From Nemertoderma westbladi (taxonomy: Eukaryota > Xenacoelomorpha > Nemertodermatida > Nemertodermatidae), in the NCBI GenBank assembly GCA_032718475.1, contig JAUCBJ010004519.1, positions 1 through 24,708 on the forward strand: a DNA stretch of 24,708 nt, given 5' to 3'. Made by a program: the position numbers and the translations under genes. A model generated the notes under the pieces. That model was not told the DNA's origin and made no database searches. It saw nothing but the letters and a program-made list of their open reading frames with translations. Shown here piece after piece: positions 1 through 9,440 of the stretch. The number at the start of each line of letters is the position of its first letter. The first letter of the stretch is position 1.

Positions 1-139
1 GTAATTGGACACATAAGGCCCATATTTTGGACGACGAATGTTACCTTTCTACTTGTAGAAGTAGAAGCCATATTGTTGTTATATTTTACTCCCGTTAATT
101 AATTAAAAATTAATTGATTGGCAATATAATAAATATACA

Positions 140-820
140 GGTACGTTTTTACTTTACCCCCCCCCCCCCCCCCCTCCCCCACCCACCCCACATATTTCTC
201 CACTCACTATTTTGTGAATTTTTGTCAATTGAATATTGTTCACCAACACTTCATGCTTTTGTTGAAAAAAATTTTGTTCTACAGTAGAACACTATCTATT
301 GTTACTACTGTAGCTATGTTTATAGCTACCGACTTTAGCAAATATAATATTTGTTTATTTGGTAATTTGACATTATTTGCGCTGTTACTATAGAATTCTA
401 TATTCTAGAAAACTGTATTTAAATATCTCTTAGAACATATATCTCTAGAACATTAGTAGATATATTTTTTTGATGGAAGCTAGTGTTTTTTTTTACTAGC
501 TAGTATTTTTCGAAATTTAAAAAATACGGTATTTTTTCTATTTTTGTTATTGATTAAGTGTTGTATACATTTACAAGATATTATTTATTAAGGTAGCTCG
601 TGGTTTTTTTTACTAGCTAAGTATTTTTTAAATTATAAAAACAAAATGTGAGAACATTGATATTTCAGAACTATGCCTAAATAGCAATAATAGCTTGCTC
701 TAGAACAAAATTTTTTTTCCAATGGATTCATGAAGTGTTGGGAAACAACATCCAATAGAAAAAACGGCAAAAAATGGACATGCAAAAAATCCGGGTAGGG
801 GGGTAAAGTAAAAAAGTACC
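140..820. mobile_element. Foldback MITE-like element with 8-bp target duplication
   Basis: The ends are inverted copies of GGTACGTTTTTACTTTACCC (one mismatch on the right), flanked by an exact 8-bp direct duplication AATATACA at 132-139 and 821-828. Further inside, the arms keep matching: the word CAACACTTCATG at about 245-256 recurs inverted near 730-740 next to an A-rich run and AAAATTTTGTTCTA. The core holds a direct repeat of about 45 bp (476-522 and 594-641) built around ACTAGCTA. There is no ORF of note, so it is non-autonomous. An 8-bp duplication fits hAT, Merlin or P-type elements; the family is not assigned. Confidence 0.8.
157..189. repeat. Poly-C / C-rich tract
   Basis: A run of about 18 C followed by C-rich sequence with single T and A interruptions lies just inside the left terminal repeat of the 140-820 element. 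The matching right end has only a short run of G on the same strand, so the tract probably expanded after insertion. Its exact length is a likely sequencing weak spot. Confidence 0.85.
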
Positions 821-828
821 AATATACA

Positions 829-1407
829 TGGTTATATTAACAATTAAACTAAAGAAGAAACTGGAATACATTACCGTAAAAATAAGACAACACTGCGGTA
901 CAGTTGAGTAAGAATTTTTATTGTTTCTTTCAATCTCAAGCTAACTAGCGTTGCTTATATTTTGATCTGCGCGTGGCTATTTATTTATTCTATTTAATAA
1001 TTATAATTATTACACTAAATCAGGAACATTTTGTTTATCTCATAAGTAGCTTGGCAACAATACAATACATATATATAATTACTGATGTAGTTATATAATA
1101 GCTATATAATAAAATCAAATTCAATGTTCTAGAATATTTATATGTTGTGAAAGCAACTCAAAAAGGTATTATAAATCACATGTGATCGTTATGTATAAAC
1201 TATTTGTTACATTATGTAAACTCATCAGCGTTCTGATGAATTACTTTGCAGCGTTGCGGCATATAGGACGGGACGCTGAAAAGTAATCAATGACATGAAA
1301 ACAACTTAAATTACCGAATTCCAGAATGTCTTATTTCAATTTATATCAATGCGCGATTCTTTATTCAATAAAGCAGCACGTGTTTGCATAATGTGTGCGT
1401 CCAGTTT
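829..1407. other. AT-rich intergenic sequence, no gene seen
   Basis: No credible ORF, RNA gene or terminal-repeat pair was found. The only structure is a pair of hairpins: TCATCAG / CTGATGA at about 1222-1239, and ATTACTTTGCAGCGT at 1240-1254 against ACGCTGAAAAGTAAT at 1273-1287. Confidence 0.6.
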
Positions 1408-1411
1408 GTAG

Positions 1412-1905
1412 TGACGGGACTAGCTACCTGTCCCCCATCAAAACATGGCAACAGGTGGGACTTGTCCCGCCTCCTATCCTCCATTAAAACATGGTAACAG
1501 GTGGGACTTGTCCCGCCTGTCCTCCATCAAAACATGGTAACAGGTGGGCTTGTCCCGTCTGTCCTCCATCAAAACACGGTAACAGGTGGGACTTCTCCCG
1601 CCTGTCCTCCATCAAAGCATACCAACAGGTGGGACTTGTCCCGCCTATCCTCCATCAAAACATGGTAGCAGGTGTGACTTGTCCCGCCTGTCCCCCATCA
1701 AAACATGGCAACAGTTGGGACTTGTCCCATCTGTCCTCCATCAAAACATGGTAACAGGTGTGACTTGTCTCGCCTGTTCTCCATCAAAACATACCATCAG
1801 GTGGGACTAGTCCCGCCTGTCCCACGTCAAAACATTGGTAACTGGTGGGTCTTGTTCCGCCTGTCCCCCATCAAAACATGCTTCTGTATCAGGGTGGGAC
1901 AGGCC
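1412..1905. repeat. 43-bp minisatellite, about 11 units
   Basis: A tandem array whose unit contains CCATCAAAACATGGTAACAG followed by GTGGGACTTGTCCCGCCTGT. The CCATCAAAAC anchor appears near 1435, 1481, 1525, 1567, 1608, 1651, 1696, 1738, 1780, 1823 and 1868, so the period is about 43 bp with small indels. Each unit carries a short inverted repeat, AGGTGGGAC against GTCCCGCCT, able to form a 9-bp stem with a T-T loop. Because 43 is not a multiple of three, the short open frames across it are by-products, not genes. Confidence 0.92.
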
Positions 1906-1938
1906 TTTAGCAGGCTATAACTAATATAATAATAATAT

Positions 1939-2980
1939 ATGATATTTGTGTCTACTGTTGACGGTGACACAGAACCATTTGAGGTGTTATGGGGCGTCCT
2001 CCAGGGAGACACACTTGCACCATTCTTGTTCATAATTGTTCTTGACTATGTTCTACGCATGTCCTTAGATCATCATAATGAAGATGGGGTGATGATAACT
2101 CCACCTACTGGCTCCAGAAGTCGAGGAAATCCTGCCAAGTACCTAACTGATCTAGACTTTGCTGATGACTTAGGAGTACTCTCAGAATCACTAGAGGGAG
2201 TCCAACGGCTCCTCAGCTCATTAGAACATGCTGCTTCTAGTGTTGGTCTATTTATTAACTCCAGAAAGACCACAATTTTGACAGTTAACTTTGAAAGTCC
2301 TCAGCAAGTCTCTGATCGGATGAGCATAAGCTCAAAATATGGTATGCTTGAGCATGTGGATGACTTCTGTTACCTGGGATCATGGATCCGGAAGTCAGGT
2401 GAGGACCTTCGAATACGTAAGGGAAAGGCATGGGCAGCCTTGAATAGGCTTTCCAGGATTTGGAAGTCACCGAGAATTAATCGGAAACTTAAAGGTCCGA
2501 TTATTTAGAGCAGCAGTAGTTCCAGTACTCCTCTATGGGAGTCCATGCTGGGCTCTAACTGCTGAGGACACCAAATCTCTGGATGGCACATTCACAAGAA
2601 TGCTACGCCGGGTTCATTGTGTCAAGTACAATGCACACATCTCCAACCAGACACTATATAACATTGGAGGTGTCTCATTGGTTCCCCCAAGCTTGACACT
2701 AGAACAAAATCGCCTCCGCTTTGCAGGACATTCCTTTCGCCGTGAGGCCCAGCCAGTGCATAATATTGTACTTTGGCAGCCTCATGGAGTGAATAAGCAT
2801 GGTGGACAGCCCATGACTTTCTTGAGACGCATCTTAAATGACACTGGCCTTGAAGATGCGGATGATCTAGCAAATGTCATGGGTGATAGGGAGTTGTGGC
2901 GGTGCAATTTGTCGATAAGCCGGCACAGCATTCATAAAAATGCAGCTACAATGCAGCATGCCGATCCTAGTAACACTTTG
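1939..2980 (+). pseudogene. LINE A copy 1: 5'-truncated non-LTR retrotransposon RT, frameshifted
   Basis: The C-terminal half of a LINE polyprotein. The first frame (1939-2508) has the RT signature GVLQGDTLAPFLF at residues 19-31 and the catalytic FADD at residues 74-77 in LTDLDFADDLG, followed by SVGLFINSRKT and FCYLGSWI. A +1 frameshift in the A run at 2491-2493 breaks it. The next frame continues with LLYGSPCWAL, a TRMLRR segment, LRFAGHSFRR and GGQPMTFLRRIL, a C-terminal region typical of endonuclease-RT type LINEs. A second lesion, a one-base loss near 2906-2911, is inferred because copies 2 and 3 have TTTTG where this copy has TTTG; in those copies the frame ends at a TAA after HS. A stop codon lies just upstream of 1939, so the 5' part (endonuclease and RT fingers) is missing. 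Not functional. Confidence 0.9.
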
Positions 2981-2983
2981 TAA

Positions 2984-4560
2984 AATTGTATGGGAGATTT
3001 GCCACTGTGATATCTGTAATCTACTCGTCACTAGGATGAACCATTTACTGGAATAAAAATAATACCGTATTACAAGTTACGATAATAGTGAATGTCTTTT
3101 TTATGAGATGTGTATAATAATAAAAACATGTGCCTGGTTACTGGCGCTGACTATGTGTTTCGTTTATAATTTTTATTGAACCCAGTGAGTAGGCTTACTG
3201 AAGGTTACGTTGAAAATCAATATGTATTACGATATGTATTGAGTTTCTAGAGTTAAATTTATGCAATTATTTTTTGTTCGAACTTTTTATGTAACGCCTG
3301 ACACGTAAGGTCCGACACGCAACGTACGACACGTAACGTCCGCCACCAGTCCGCACAACTTTGAATTGCAAATATCGACTTCAGAAGATCTGCAGTGCAA
3401 TTATGAATACCTTTTTGAATAATATAATTGTTGAGTCACAATTTCAGTGCAACAATAATCACATACCAGTCTTCGGCATTAATTACAATGAAAAATAAAA
3501 TATGTGCAATAAAAAGTGTCCTACTGTATATTTGTAACGTCCGATACCTTTTTAAAGTGAACTGTGTAAGAAGAATAACTTTTCCCGTATTTGTGTTATT
3601 CTGAAAGATTAATAAATTGTCTCATTTATTATATGCAATCTGATGTCAAAAGCACTAGCATTTTAAATTTTGAAGAAAAACAATAAATATGTCCGACACT
3701 GGAATTGCTATGAATTCCCTGTGTGAATTCTCTGATAATTATTTGCCTCAAATATCGTGACCATAGAGCCAGAACCACAATACCACAATTAAAAAACAAA
3801 ATTTTCACCAAAAGTACTCGAGATGGCGTTCTACATCTATGTTAAAATCTTAGAGTTGTATGTCAGTCCGTTTAGAAGATATGGAAAACCAGAACAACCC
3901 TCACAACATATAAGTTGAAAACTATCAGAGGAAAAACAACACATACCACAATTATTCGAAGCAGAATGTATGGCAACTCCGGTAGGCCTATATTGTAAAC
4001 GAATCAAAAGAAGCCAAATTATTCCGGAATATGTATTTAAATTAGCGGCAAAGTTGATTAATATGAACTATTCCACACTATCTGACGCGATTTTAAAGTG
4101 GAAAATGTAGATTATCGGTACAGTAATTTTTTGATTGATTTGAATTGATTCAGTTCTGAATGATGGTTCCGTGGTTAATAAATTCATCGAGTTTTAATCG
4201 AACCAGTGGAAAGTTTTGAGTCGGATATACTGGGGAACAGAAGGTGATTATTTCGCAGCTGAGCACCTGCGATTATAAACATTTTAACATAAGATAATAA
4301 TTAATTATGGTCTCGTTTTTTGGAACCATATTTCACTGCCGCGTTTTTGTCGCAATAAGGACCTTTTTCGCCGCGTGGACAAAAACACTGCGATAAACAA
4401 GTCATCGAAAATGATCTTTTTACTCATAATCTATTTGATTTTTAAATAATGTTTAATATTGAATCAAACCTAAATAAATATAATTACCGGTACTTATTTT
4501 AAAATTAGTTATAACGGAGTATGGCTATTTATAGAAATTACCATTTAAATCACATGTGCT
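2984..4560. other. Intergenic, AT-rich, no gene recognised
   Basis: Only short frames full of stops, with no recognisable protein. The words GTCCGACAC and GTAACGTCCG recur (3300-3341, 3533-3545, about 3690). An imperfect inverted pair around GTTTTTGTCGCAATAA / GGACAAAAACACTGCGATAA lies at about 4345-4395. Nothing else supports an annotation. Confidence 0.55.
3300..3341. repeat. 14-bp tandem triplicate GACACGTAACGTCC
   Basis: Three adjacent 14-bp units (3300-3313, 3314-3327, 3328-3341), each a variant of GACACGTAACGTCC, followed by a decayed fourth. The related word GTAACGTCCGATACC sits at about 3533. CpG-rich against an AT-rich background. Confidence 0.75.
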
Positions 4561-4602
4561 CAAGTGTGTGTGTACTCACCAGCAGGTGATGCCGATGTAC
4601 AA

Positions 4603-4804
4603 ATGGAGTATGTTGATGACTTGGAGTTTACAAAGTTATATTATATTCCATCATCTAGTTCTAGTGACGATGAAGATGATCCTAGTCCAAATTTGTCTAG
4701 GGATGATGTCCTTCCAGTCAATAGTAATGTCGTAGGGAAACATATGAGGAAGCCTGGCAAGGGGCGAAAAATATCCAACCAAGCAGCATGGAAATGTAAT
4801 GTAC
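4603..4804 (+). CDS. Possible first or internal exon of an unknown acidic/basic protein
   Basis: An open stretch from ATG 4603 to a perfect donor-like GTAAGT at 4805-4810; the frame is open back to about 4549, and CACCAG/CAG at about 4577-4583 could serve as an acceptor. The peptide is acidic and serine-rich at first (IPSSSSSDDEDDPSP) and then basic, ending GRKISNQAAWKCNV. The pattern of a basic run, then W-K-x-N-x-R-K across the splice site, resembles N-terminal parts of uncharacterised transposon-related proteins in invertebrates; this is recalled resemblance, not a search result. No following exon was found here, so this may be a lone relic. There is no in-frame ATG further upstream before a stop. 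Confidence 0.3.
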
Positions 4805-4810
4805 GTAAGT

Positions 4811-5794
4811 CCGTTCGCGACATTTAAATATCTATCTATCATACTTTATAAGAAGAAACACCATTCAATAGTCGAGGAATCATGTGAATTGTTCTGTTTC
4901 TGTAACAAAATCCTAGAGGTACACACACAGACTAGAGCAATGTTAAATTTCAGTACGTGTGTTGTTTTGCCTCTTTGGAAAATAAGAAAAAAAAAACGTG
5001 TTTTTTTTCATTACTAAAATTTATTCTGAATGCTAGCCACTATTATACTGTAAAATGTATCATTGTATCTTCCCAGACCTCTGTCGAAAAAATTAGGAGA
5101 CGGGATCCATATAGAGGGAATTGAGAAGGTTTTTTGCATTTTTCTCGAAACCACATTTTTTGGTGAGTGTTGTTCTGGCTCTTTAGGCAGGATATAATTA
5201 AATGGCACACAATAATTATATCGATTACAATTCGCATTTTAAACGTTACACTACCGCATATTGCATAAACGAGTAGGTTGAAAGTGTTCCATTATACCGA
5301 GCAAATTACGGGATTTACAAATAAACTCCAACTCATTTTACGATAATCGCATCTCTCGTGTGGCGTAGCAAAAATCTGAGACCTATTCCAAGCTGCGACA
5401 AAGTGACCAAAAAAAAAGTGACAAAGTGAACCCGGCACACAAATACGAAGCCCTCATCCATCTTCACAATGTGTCACGCAAGTTCCCATCGGGAACACGC
5501 ACAGAAGGATGCGTCACAATGTGTCACACATCCTCGCAAGGTTTCACAAGGGAATAAATCCTCATCCAGTCACAAAGGAACGCAAGATCGAATCCTAAAA
5601 TTAGGTGCATTCGGCAGTCGGAATAATTCATCGCTTTAGTGTGACATGTTATGTTTGAAGAATGTGTGACAATAGGGGGTGGGGGGTTGGGGGGGGGGGG
5701 TCTAATATTACGTGACACGGGTCTGAATCTATGCAAATCAGCGCCGCCCAGTAATAGTACTACAGTTGAGAGTACAATAAATTGAAATGCCGAT
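4811..5794. other. Intergenic, no gene recognised
   Basis: AT-rich sequence with no convincing reading frame. TCACAATGTGTCAC is repeated at about 5465 and 5514, with an inverted relative near 5663, and a G-rich tract occurs at 5675-5700. The stretch next to 5795 is the 3' flank of the FAF1-like gene. Confidence 0.5.
5675..5700. repeat. G-rich homopolymer tract
   Basis: Three G runs (5, 6 and 12 bases) separated by T, about 245 bp past the FAF1 stop. On the gene's strand this is a poly-C tract. G-quadruplex formation is possible on the plus strand, but nothing shows a function. Confidence 0.8.
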
Positions 5795-5795
5795 A

Positions 5796-5801
5796 TTTAA
5801 T
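5796..5801 (-). terminator. Candidate poly(A) signal ATTAAA for the FAF1-like gene
   Basis: ATTAAA on the minus strand, about 145 nt downstream of the FAF1 stop codon. It is the common variant hexamer; no canonical AATAAA was seen on this strand between it and the stop. No encoded poly(A) tract follows, which would have marked a recent retrocopy. Confidence 0.4.
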
Positions 5802-5944
5802 CCAAGAAAGTGATAAATAAATTCCAAACAAACAAATCAATGATGTACAAGTGGTAAAGAAATAAAGTACCTGGTTTTATAACTGGGTATAGCAACTGCA
5901 CCCAACCTATAATTTGCAACACTGCTGTCAATAACCCAGACAGA

Positions 5945-7906
5945 CTACGGGCTATACGGACCCTGTTCGTCGGTCCACTTGCGTTCCACAGTCAGAGTGA
6001 CCTGATTCAACCCCAAGGACTCCAACGTTACTGTTCCATCAACATCCTCCGTTAGGTCTCGTTTGGGGAACAGCGTGAGCACACGGAACTCGTCCTGCAG
6101 AAAGCCACGACTCCCGATGTAGTCTAGCAGCGTCTGCAATGGGTCGGACGCGTAGAACCTCCGGACCAGCTGCCCTTCCGGCGTCCTTATCCGCAGCTGG
6201 TAGACTCCGGGTGCACCCCAGGGGGGCTCCTCCCTCAGTATCTGCGCGATGGATTGCATACGAACTTCCCGAATTCTTCCGGCCTCCTCCACTAAAGCCT
6301 CTTTGTCTCGCTTAACAGTCTCCTCATCTTGTTTACTCTTCTCTTTCATTCTATCTGCGGCTAACGACTCGTTATAAGCAATGTCCTGCTCTGCTAGAAC
6401 CGACGCTCTGGCTCGGCGTTCTGTCTCCTCCAACATAAAGTTCTGCAGTTTCTCGGAGATATCAGTGATGGATCTCGTGAGATCGGCGAGGTACTCGGGG
6501 ATTGTGAGCGAAGGTTTCACGATCGACACGATTTCCGCTGGGCCGCGAGGTTTAACGTAGAGAACGAGGAGCAACGGGAAGTCATCCGTCTCGTAATCGC
6601 TAGTCAACGCGTTTAAACCTTGGAGAGTGGCGAATTCCTGAGAGAGAATCGATAGGAGGCGATCCAACCCGGAACTAACATCCCAGGCCCACATAACGAA
6701 GTTAAGAGTTAATAACGAAACTACAGCCTCGGAGCAAAGAACCTGGCTGCAGAACACGTTGGTTAGAATGCTGCGATCGTTGTGGAGGTAAATAGCGATG
6801 CCTCTAGAGTCGAACATCGATGAGGAAGAAGCTTCTGCGATGGCTTCGGATAGCGAGCCAACGAGGAACATAGGGGAACAAGAGCCGTAACGCAGCGGGA
6901 ACTTGGATGCGATGAAGGTGAGGGCCTCGCGTTGGGACGTGCAGGTGGTCGGGACCAGCGGGGAGGGGGTCCGGGACACGCAGTCGTAGAAGGTATCCTC
7001 GACGACCTCGGGGGGTTCCTCCATGTCGACGTCGTCGTCGTCGGATGCGACGGTCGGCGGCGCGCGGGCCGCCGGACGGACAGATCGACAGACGGACAGC
7101 GAGTGGTCGGTTGCGACGCCGGTTTGGGCCAGGGTGACCGCGTCGTGCGGCCCCGGATGGCCCTCCGTGAACCCGGACCAACGCTGTTGCCGTGTAGGGA
7201 TACCAGTCACCTGTGATATGTCGAACTTAACGTCGCTGATAAGCGTTGAACCCGTGTAGTTCAGGTCGTAGGTTTTGTTTCTGTCCGTGTCGGTTATGTG
7301 GAGGAGGAAGGGTTTGTGTTGGCGGTCTTCCATCCTGTTTTGCATGCAGGTTGGGAGGGAAGCCGAGGATGAGATTAAATCTAGAGTTACTTCGTTTGGG
7401 AATGCGAATGTTGATATCGGAGAATCGCTGGTTATTAAACAGTCCGTCGGGAGTCCCAGAATCACTTGGGAGTCACCGGGGATTCCAAAAATCGTGTGAA
7501 TCTGGTTGCGGAGTTCATTCATGCTGGCATTCCTGTCGATTATAATGGGGTAGGTGAGTCCCTTGTTTTGCACAAGAAATGTTACACTGTTACTGGTACC
7601 GGTAGAAGAATTGGAATCCGTAGCAATCAAAATGTTAGAGTTGGGTCGGTTCCTAGAAAAGGGACTGGAGTTTTTCGTAGACCAACTATCGATATTCGAT
7701 CTAGTAAATTGATGATTTGGGAGGTCATTGTCATCATCCACTACGACAACATCGCCATTGTTGTCTGGAAGGGTTCCGCTCACAGCTTTGTGAAGGTCCC
7801 AGGATGTCTGCTCTAGTATTGCGATGCATTCCTCGACGTTCTCTATCCCGGAACAAGCCTGGAAATTTGCCAATATCTCATTTCTATCGTTATCGTTACT
7901 ATCCAT
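5945..7906 (-). CDS. FAF1: FAS-associated factor 1 (FAF1)-like UBA/UBX protein, intronless
   Basis: A complete 653-residue frame, close to the usual FAF1 length of about 650. Domains in order: UBA (about 8-45), acidic linker, two ubiquitin-like folds (about 107-178 and 200-275), an acidic stretch (287-304), a UAS thioredoxin-like domain (about 325-482, with IYLHNDRSILTNVFCSQVLC and FVMWAWD, strongly FAF1-like), a charged coiled coil (about 484-558) and a C-terminal UBX domain (about 568-643). In this family the UBA binds ubiquitinated clients and the UBX binds p97/VCP, linking them for proteasomal degradation. The p97-contact loop reads LFPKRDLT (FPK at 613-615) where FPR is usual. An in-frame TAA 18 nt upstream (7922-7924) fixes the ATG. 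The whole gene is one exon, although vertebrate FAF1 is split into many; it may be a retrocopy or reflect lineage intron loss. The intact frame suggests it is still under selection. Confidence 0.93.
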   Translation of the reverse strand: MDSNDNDRNEILANFQACSGIENVEECIAILEQTSWDLHKAVSGTLPDNNGDVVVVDDDNDLPNHQFTRSNIDSWSTKNSSPFSRNRPNSNILIATDSNSSTGTSNSVTFLVQNKGLTYPIIIDRNASMNELRNQIHTIFGIPGDSQVILGLPTDCLITSDSPISTFAFPNEVTLDLISSSASLPTCMQNRMEDRQHKPFLLHITDTDRNKTYDLNYTGSTLISDVKFDISQVTGIPTRQQRWSGFTEGHPGPHDAVTLAQTGVATDHSLSVCRSVRPAARAPPTVASDDDDVDMEEPPEVVEDTFYDCVSRTPSPLVPTTCTSQREALTFIASKFPLRYGSCSPMFLVGSLSEAIAEASSSSMFDSRGIAIYLHNDRSILTNVFCSQVLCSEAVVSLLTLNFVMWAWDVSSGLDRLLSILSQEFATLQGLNALTSDYETDDFPLLLVLYVKPRGPAEIVSIVKPSLTIPEYLADLTRSITDISEKLQNFMLEETERRARASVLAEQDIAYNESLAADRMKEKSKQDEETVKRDKEALVEEAGRIREVRMQSIAQILREEPPWGAPGVYQLRIRTPEGQLVRRFYASDPLQTLLDYIGSRGFLQDEFRVLTLFPKRDLTEDVDGTVTLESLGLNQVTLTVERKWTDEQGPYSP

Positions 7907-9019
7907 ATCTTCAATTCGGTTTTATCGGTTATTATTTTACTGACTTATCCTGGTAGATATTGTTGCCCTGACAACTTCAATCGATCATACATTTCGCATT
8001 TATTTAGCAGTTTAAAAGCTCAACTAAACGATAAGTAATATTCTAGAATAAAAGACAAAAAAAATTAGAATTATTGGACCGATTTACAATTTACGTCTCA
8101 AAATTTACACTTTCGTATTACATATTACCGGTATGATAATATCTCTTTGGTGAAATTTAAAACGGTTTTCAGATTCGGAATCTACAGACTGACAGATGAA
8201 GGCGGTTCTAATGATATCTAGATTACCGGTACATTCAAAATACGAAAAAAAAAAAGCCAACAGGCAACAGACTGCTGCCATACTGCAGTGTGCTATCTCT
8301 ATCTGCCAGTACCGAGGTAGAATAAAACGTCTGTCCTTATCTGATCTGACAGCATCTGATCCTACAACCAATCAGGAGAAAGAAATATAATATTTACCTA
8401 ACTGTCTGTTAGGTAAATAGCAAGGCCTACTAGAGAAACAGGCCTGGAATCCGAGATCAAGCCAATTCTATTGAAGGCCTAATAATCCAATGTATGTGTG
8501 TGTGTGTATCCGGAGCTCTACAGCCCCCGCATTTCTAAACCAATCTGATCGAGTAAGGTATCAAACGAAGCGGAATTGTCATACGATGCTCACCGCCCAA
8601 AAACATTTTGGTATTCTAGAACATTAATTAGCTATTAATAGCTATTATCACTACAGACCGCATTTATAATAGTAGGCCTTGGTAAATAGCCAGTAGCTGA
8701 ATAGGGGATCACGTTTCACGTTGCCCTGTTAAGTATCAGTATCATCATATGAAGTAGCAGTACAGGCATACCGGTATGCATCTAAATGCACAAAGGCATG
8801 TTATTATATTTATATATTAAAAATACGATATAGGATGAAGGTTTGTTACGCTAAAGGCAGAAAGGGAAGGCAGGGAGGGGTATCTCTCAGTCTCTCTAGG
8901 CCTACTGCGTGTAGGCCTAGTGTGTATATGAAGAAACACTTAACATGCCCCATATTGCCAGCTGATACAGTGGTGTTTACAGTATGCCTAGACGATGAAG
9001 GAATATCTGAATATGGGAA
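7907..9019. other. FAF1 5' flank and intergenic sequence
   Basis: The first few hundred bases must hold the promoter and 5' leader of the minus-strand FAF1-like gene, but no clear TATA or splice site could be picked out. The rest contains a (GT)n stretch near 8493-8506, several TAGGCCTA-type palindromes (8895-8930) and a short frame at 8835-9140 with no recognisable homology that runs into repeats. Confidence 0.5.
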
Positions 9020-9340
9020 GGTGGATGGGAATGTGGGAATTAATAAACTAAGACATTGGCTTACAGTACACCAAATAAGACTTCCTCAATTGGAAGTTAC
9101 CTTCCAATTGAAGGAAAAGAGCAGGTTACAGCGGCTGTAATTTCTAACCAAAACAATAAACGACAATTGTTACCTACCAATTGAGGGAAAGGAGCAGGTT
9201 ACAGAGACAGGGTTTTCTAACCAAAACAATAAACGATTTTGATACCTACCAATTGAGAGAAAGGAGAATGTTACCGCGGCTGACTTTTCTAACCAAAACA
9301 ATAAACAACCAGCGGGCACCTTCCCACATTCCCATCCACC
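9020..9340. mobile_element. Inverted repeat enclosing three tandem cassette copies
   Basis: The 20-mer GGTGGATGGGAATGTGGGAA at 9020-9039 recurs as its exact reverse complement at 9321-9340. The loop holds three tandem copies of a ~60-bp cassette (see 9104-9307). No target duplication could be fixed, so calling it a MITE is inference. Confidence 0.65.
9104..9307 (+). repeat. Cassette repeat, three tandem units of about 72 bp
   Basis: Units at 9104-9163, 9177-9236 and 9249-9307 share CCAATTGAGGGAAAGGAG, then CAGGTTACAG (decayed in the third), then TTTCTAACCAAAACAATAAAC. The same cassette occurs singly at 9536-9580, 10887-10940, 18537-18595 and, on the minus strand, 17319-17375. Confidence 0.9.
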
Positions 9341-9440
9341 CACCCACCCATGTGGCAATAATAGGCTGATAAATAATTAGCATAAACATAATTAGTTAAG
9401 TACTATTATGTACTAGGACTAGCAGACTAGTAAGGTATTC

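Noticed and set aside
1216-1310. Hammerhead ribozyme, because CTGATGA (1233-1239) is followed by GAAA (about 1278)
   Set aside because: No stem II can form directly between CTGATGA and GAAA, and no proper stem III with a cleavage site was found. The pairing seen is a plain hairpin.
1412-1905. CRISPR-like array
   Set aside because: Units are contiguous 43-bp tandem repeats with no unique spacers, and the host is eukaryotic.
1491-1920. Repetitive proteins of 70-90 residues across the minisatellite
   Set aside because: Frames change with each 43-bp unit and exist only because the unit lacks stops; no start context or domain.
6804-7545. Overlapping frames on both strands within the FAF1 gene
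   Set aside because: They are shadows of the GC-rich coding sequence, arginine- or cysteine-rich, with no domain.
8835-9140. 101-residue frame before the cassette array
   Set aside because: It has an ATG but no recognisable domain and runs into the inverted repeat and cassette sequence.
9104-9369. Short frames on both strands in the cassette array
   Set aside because: They simply translate the tandem cassette.
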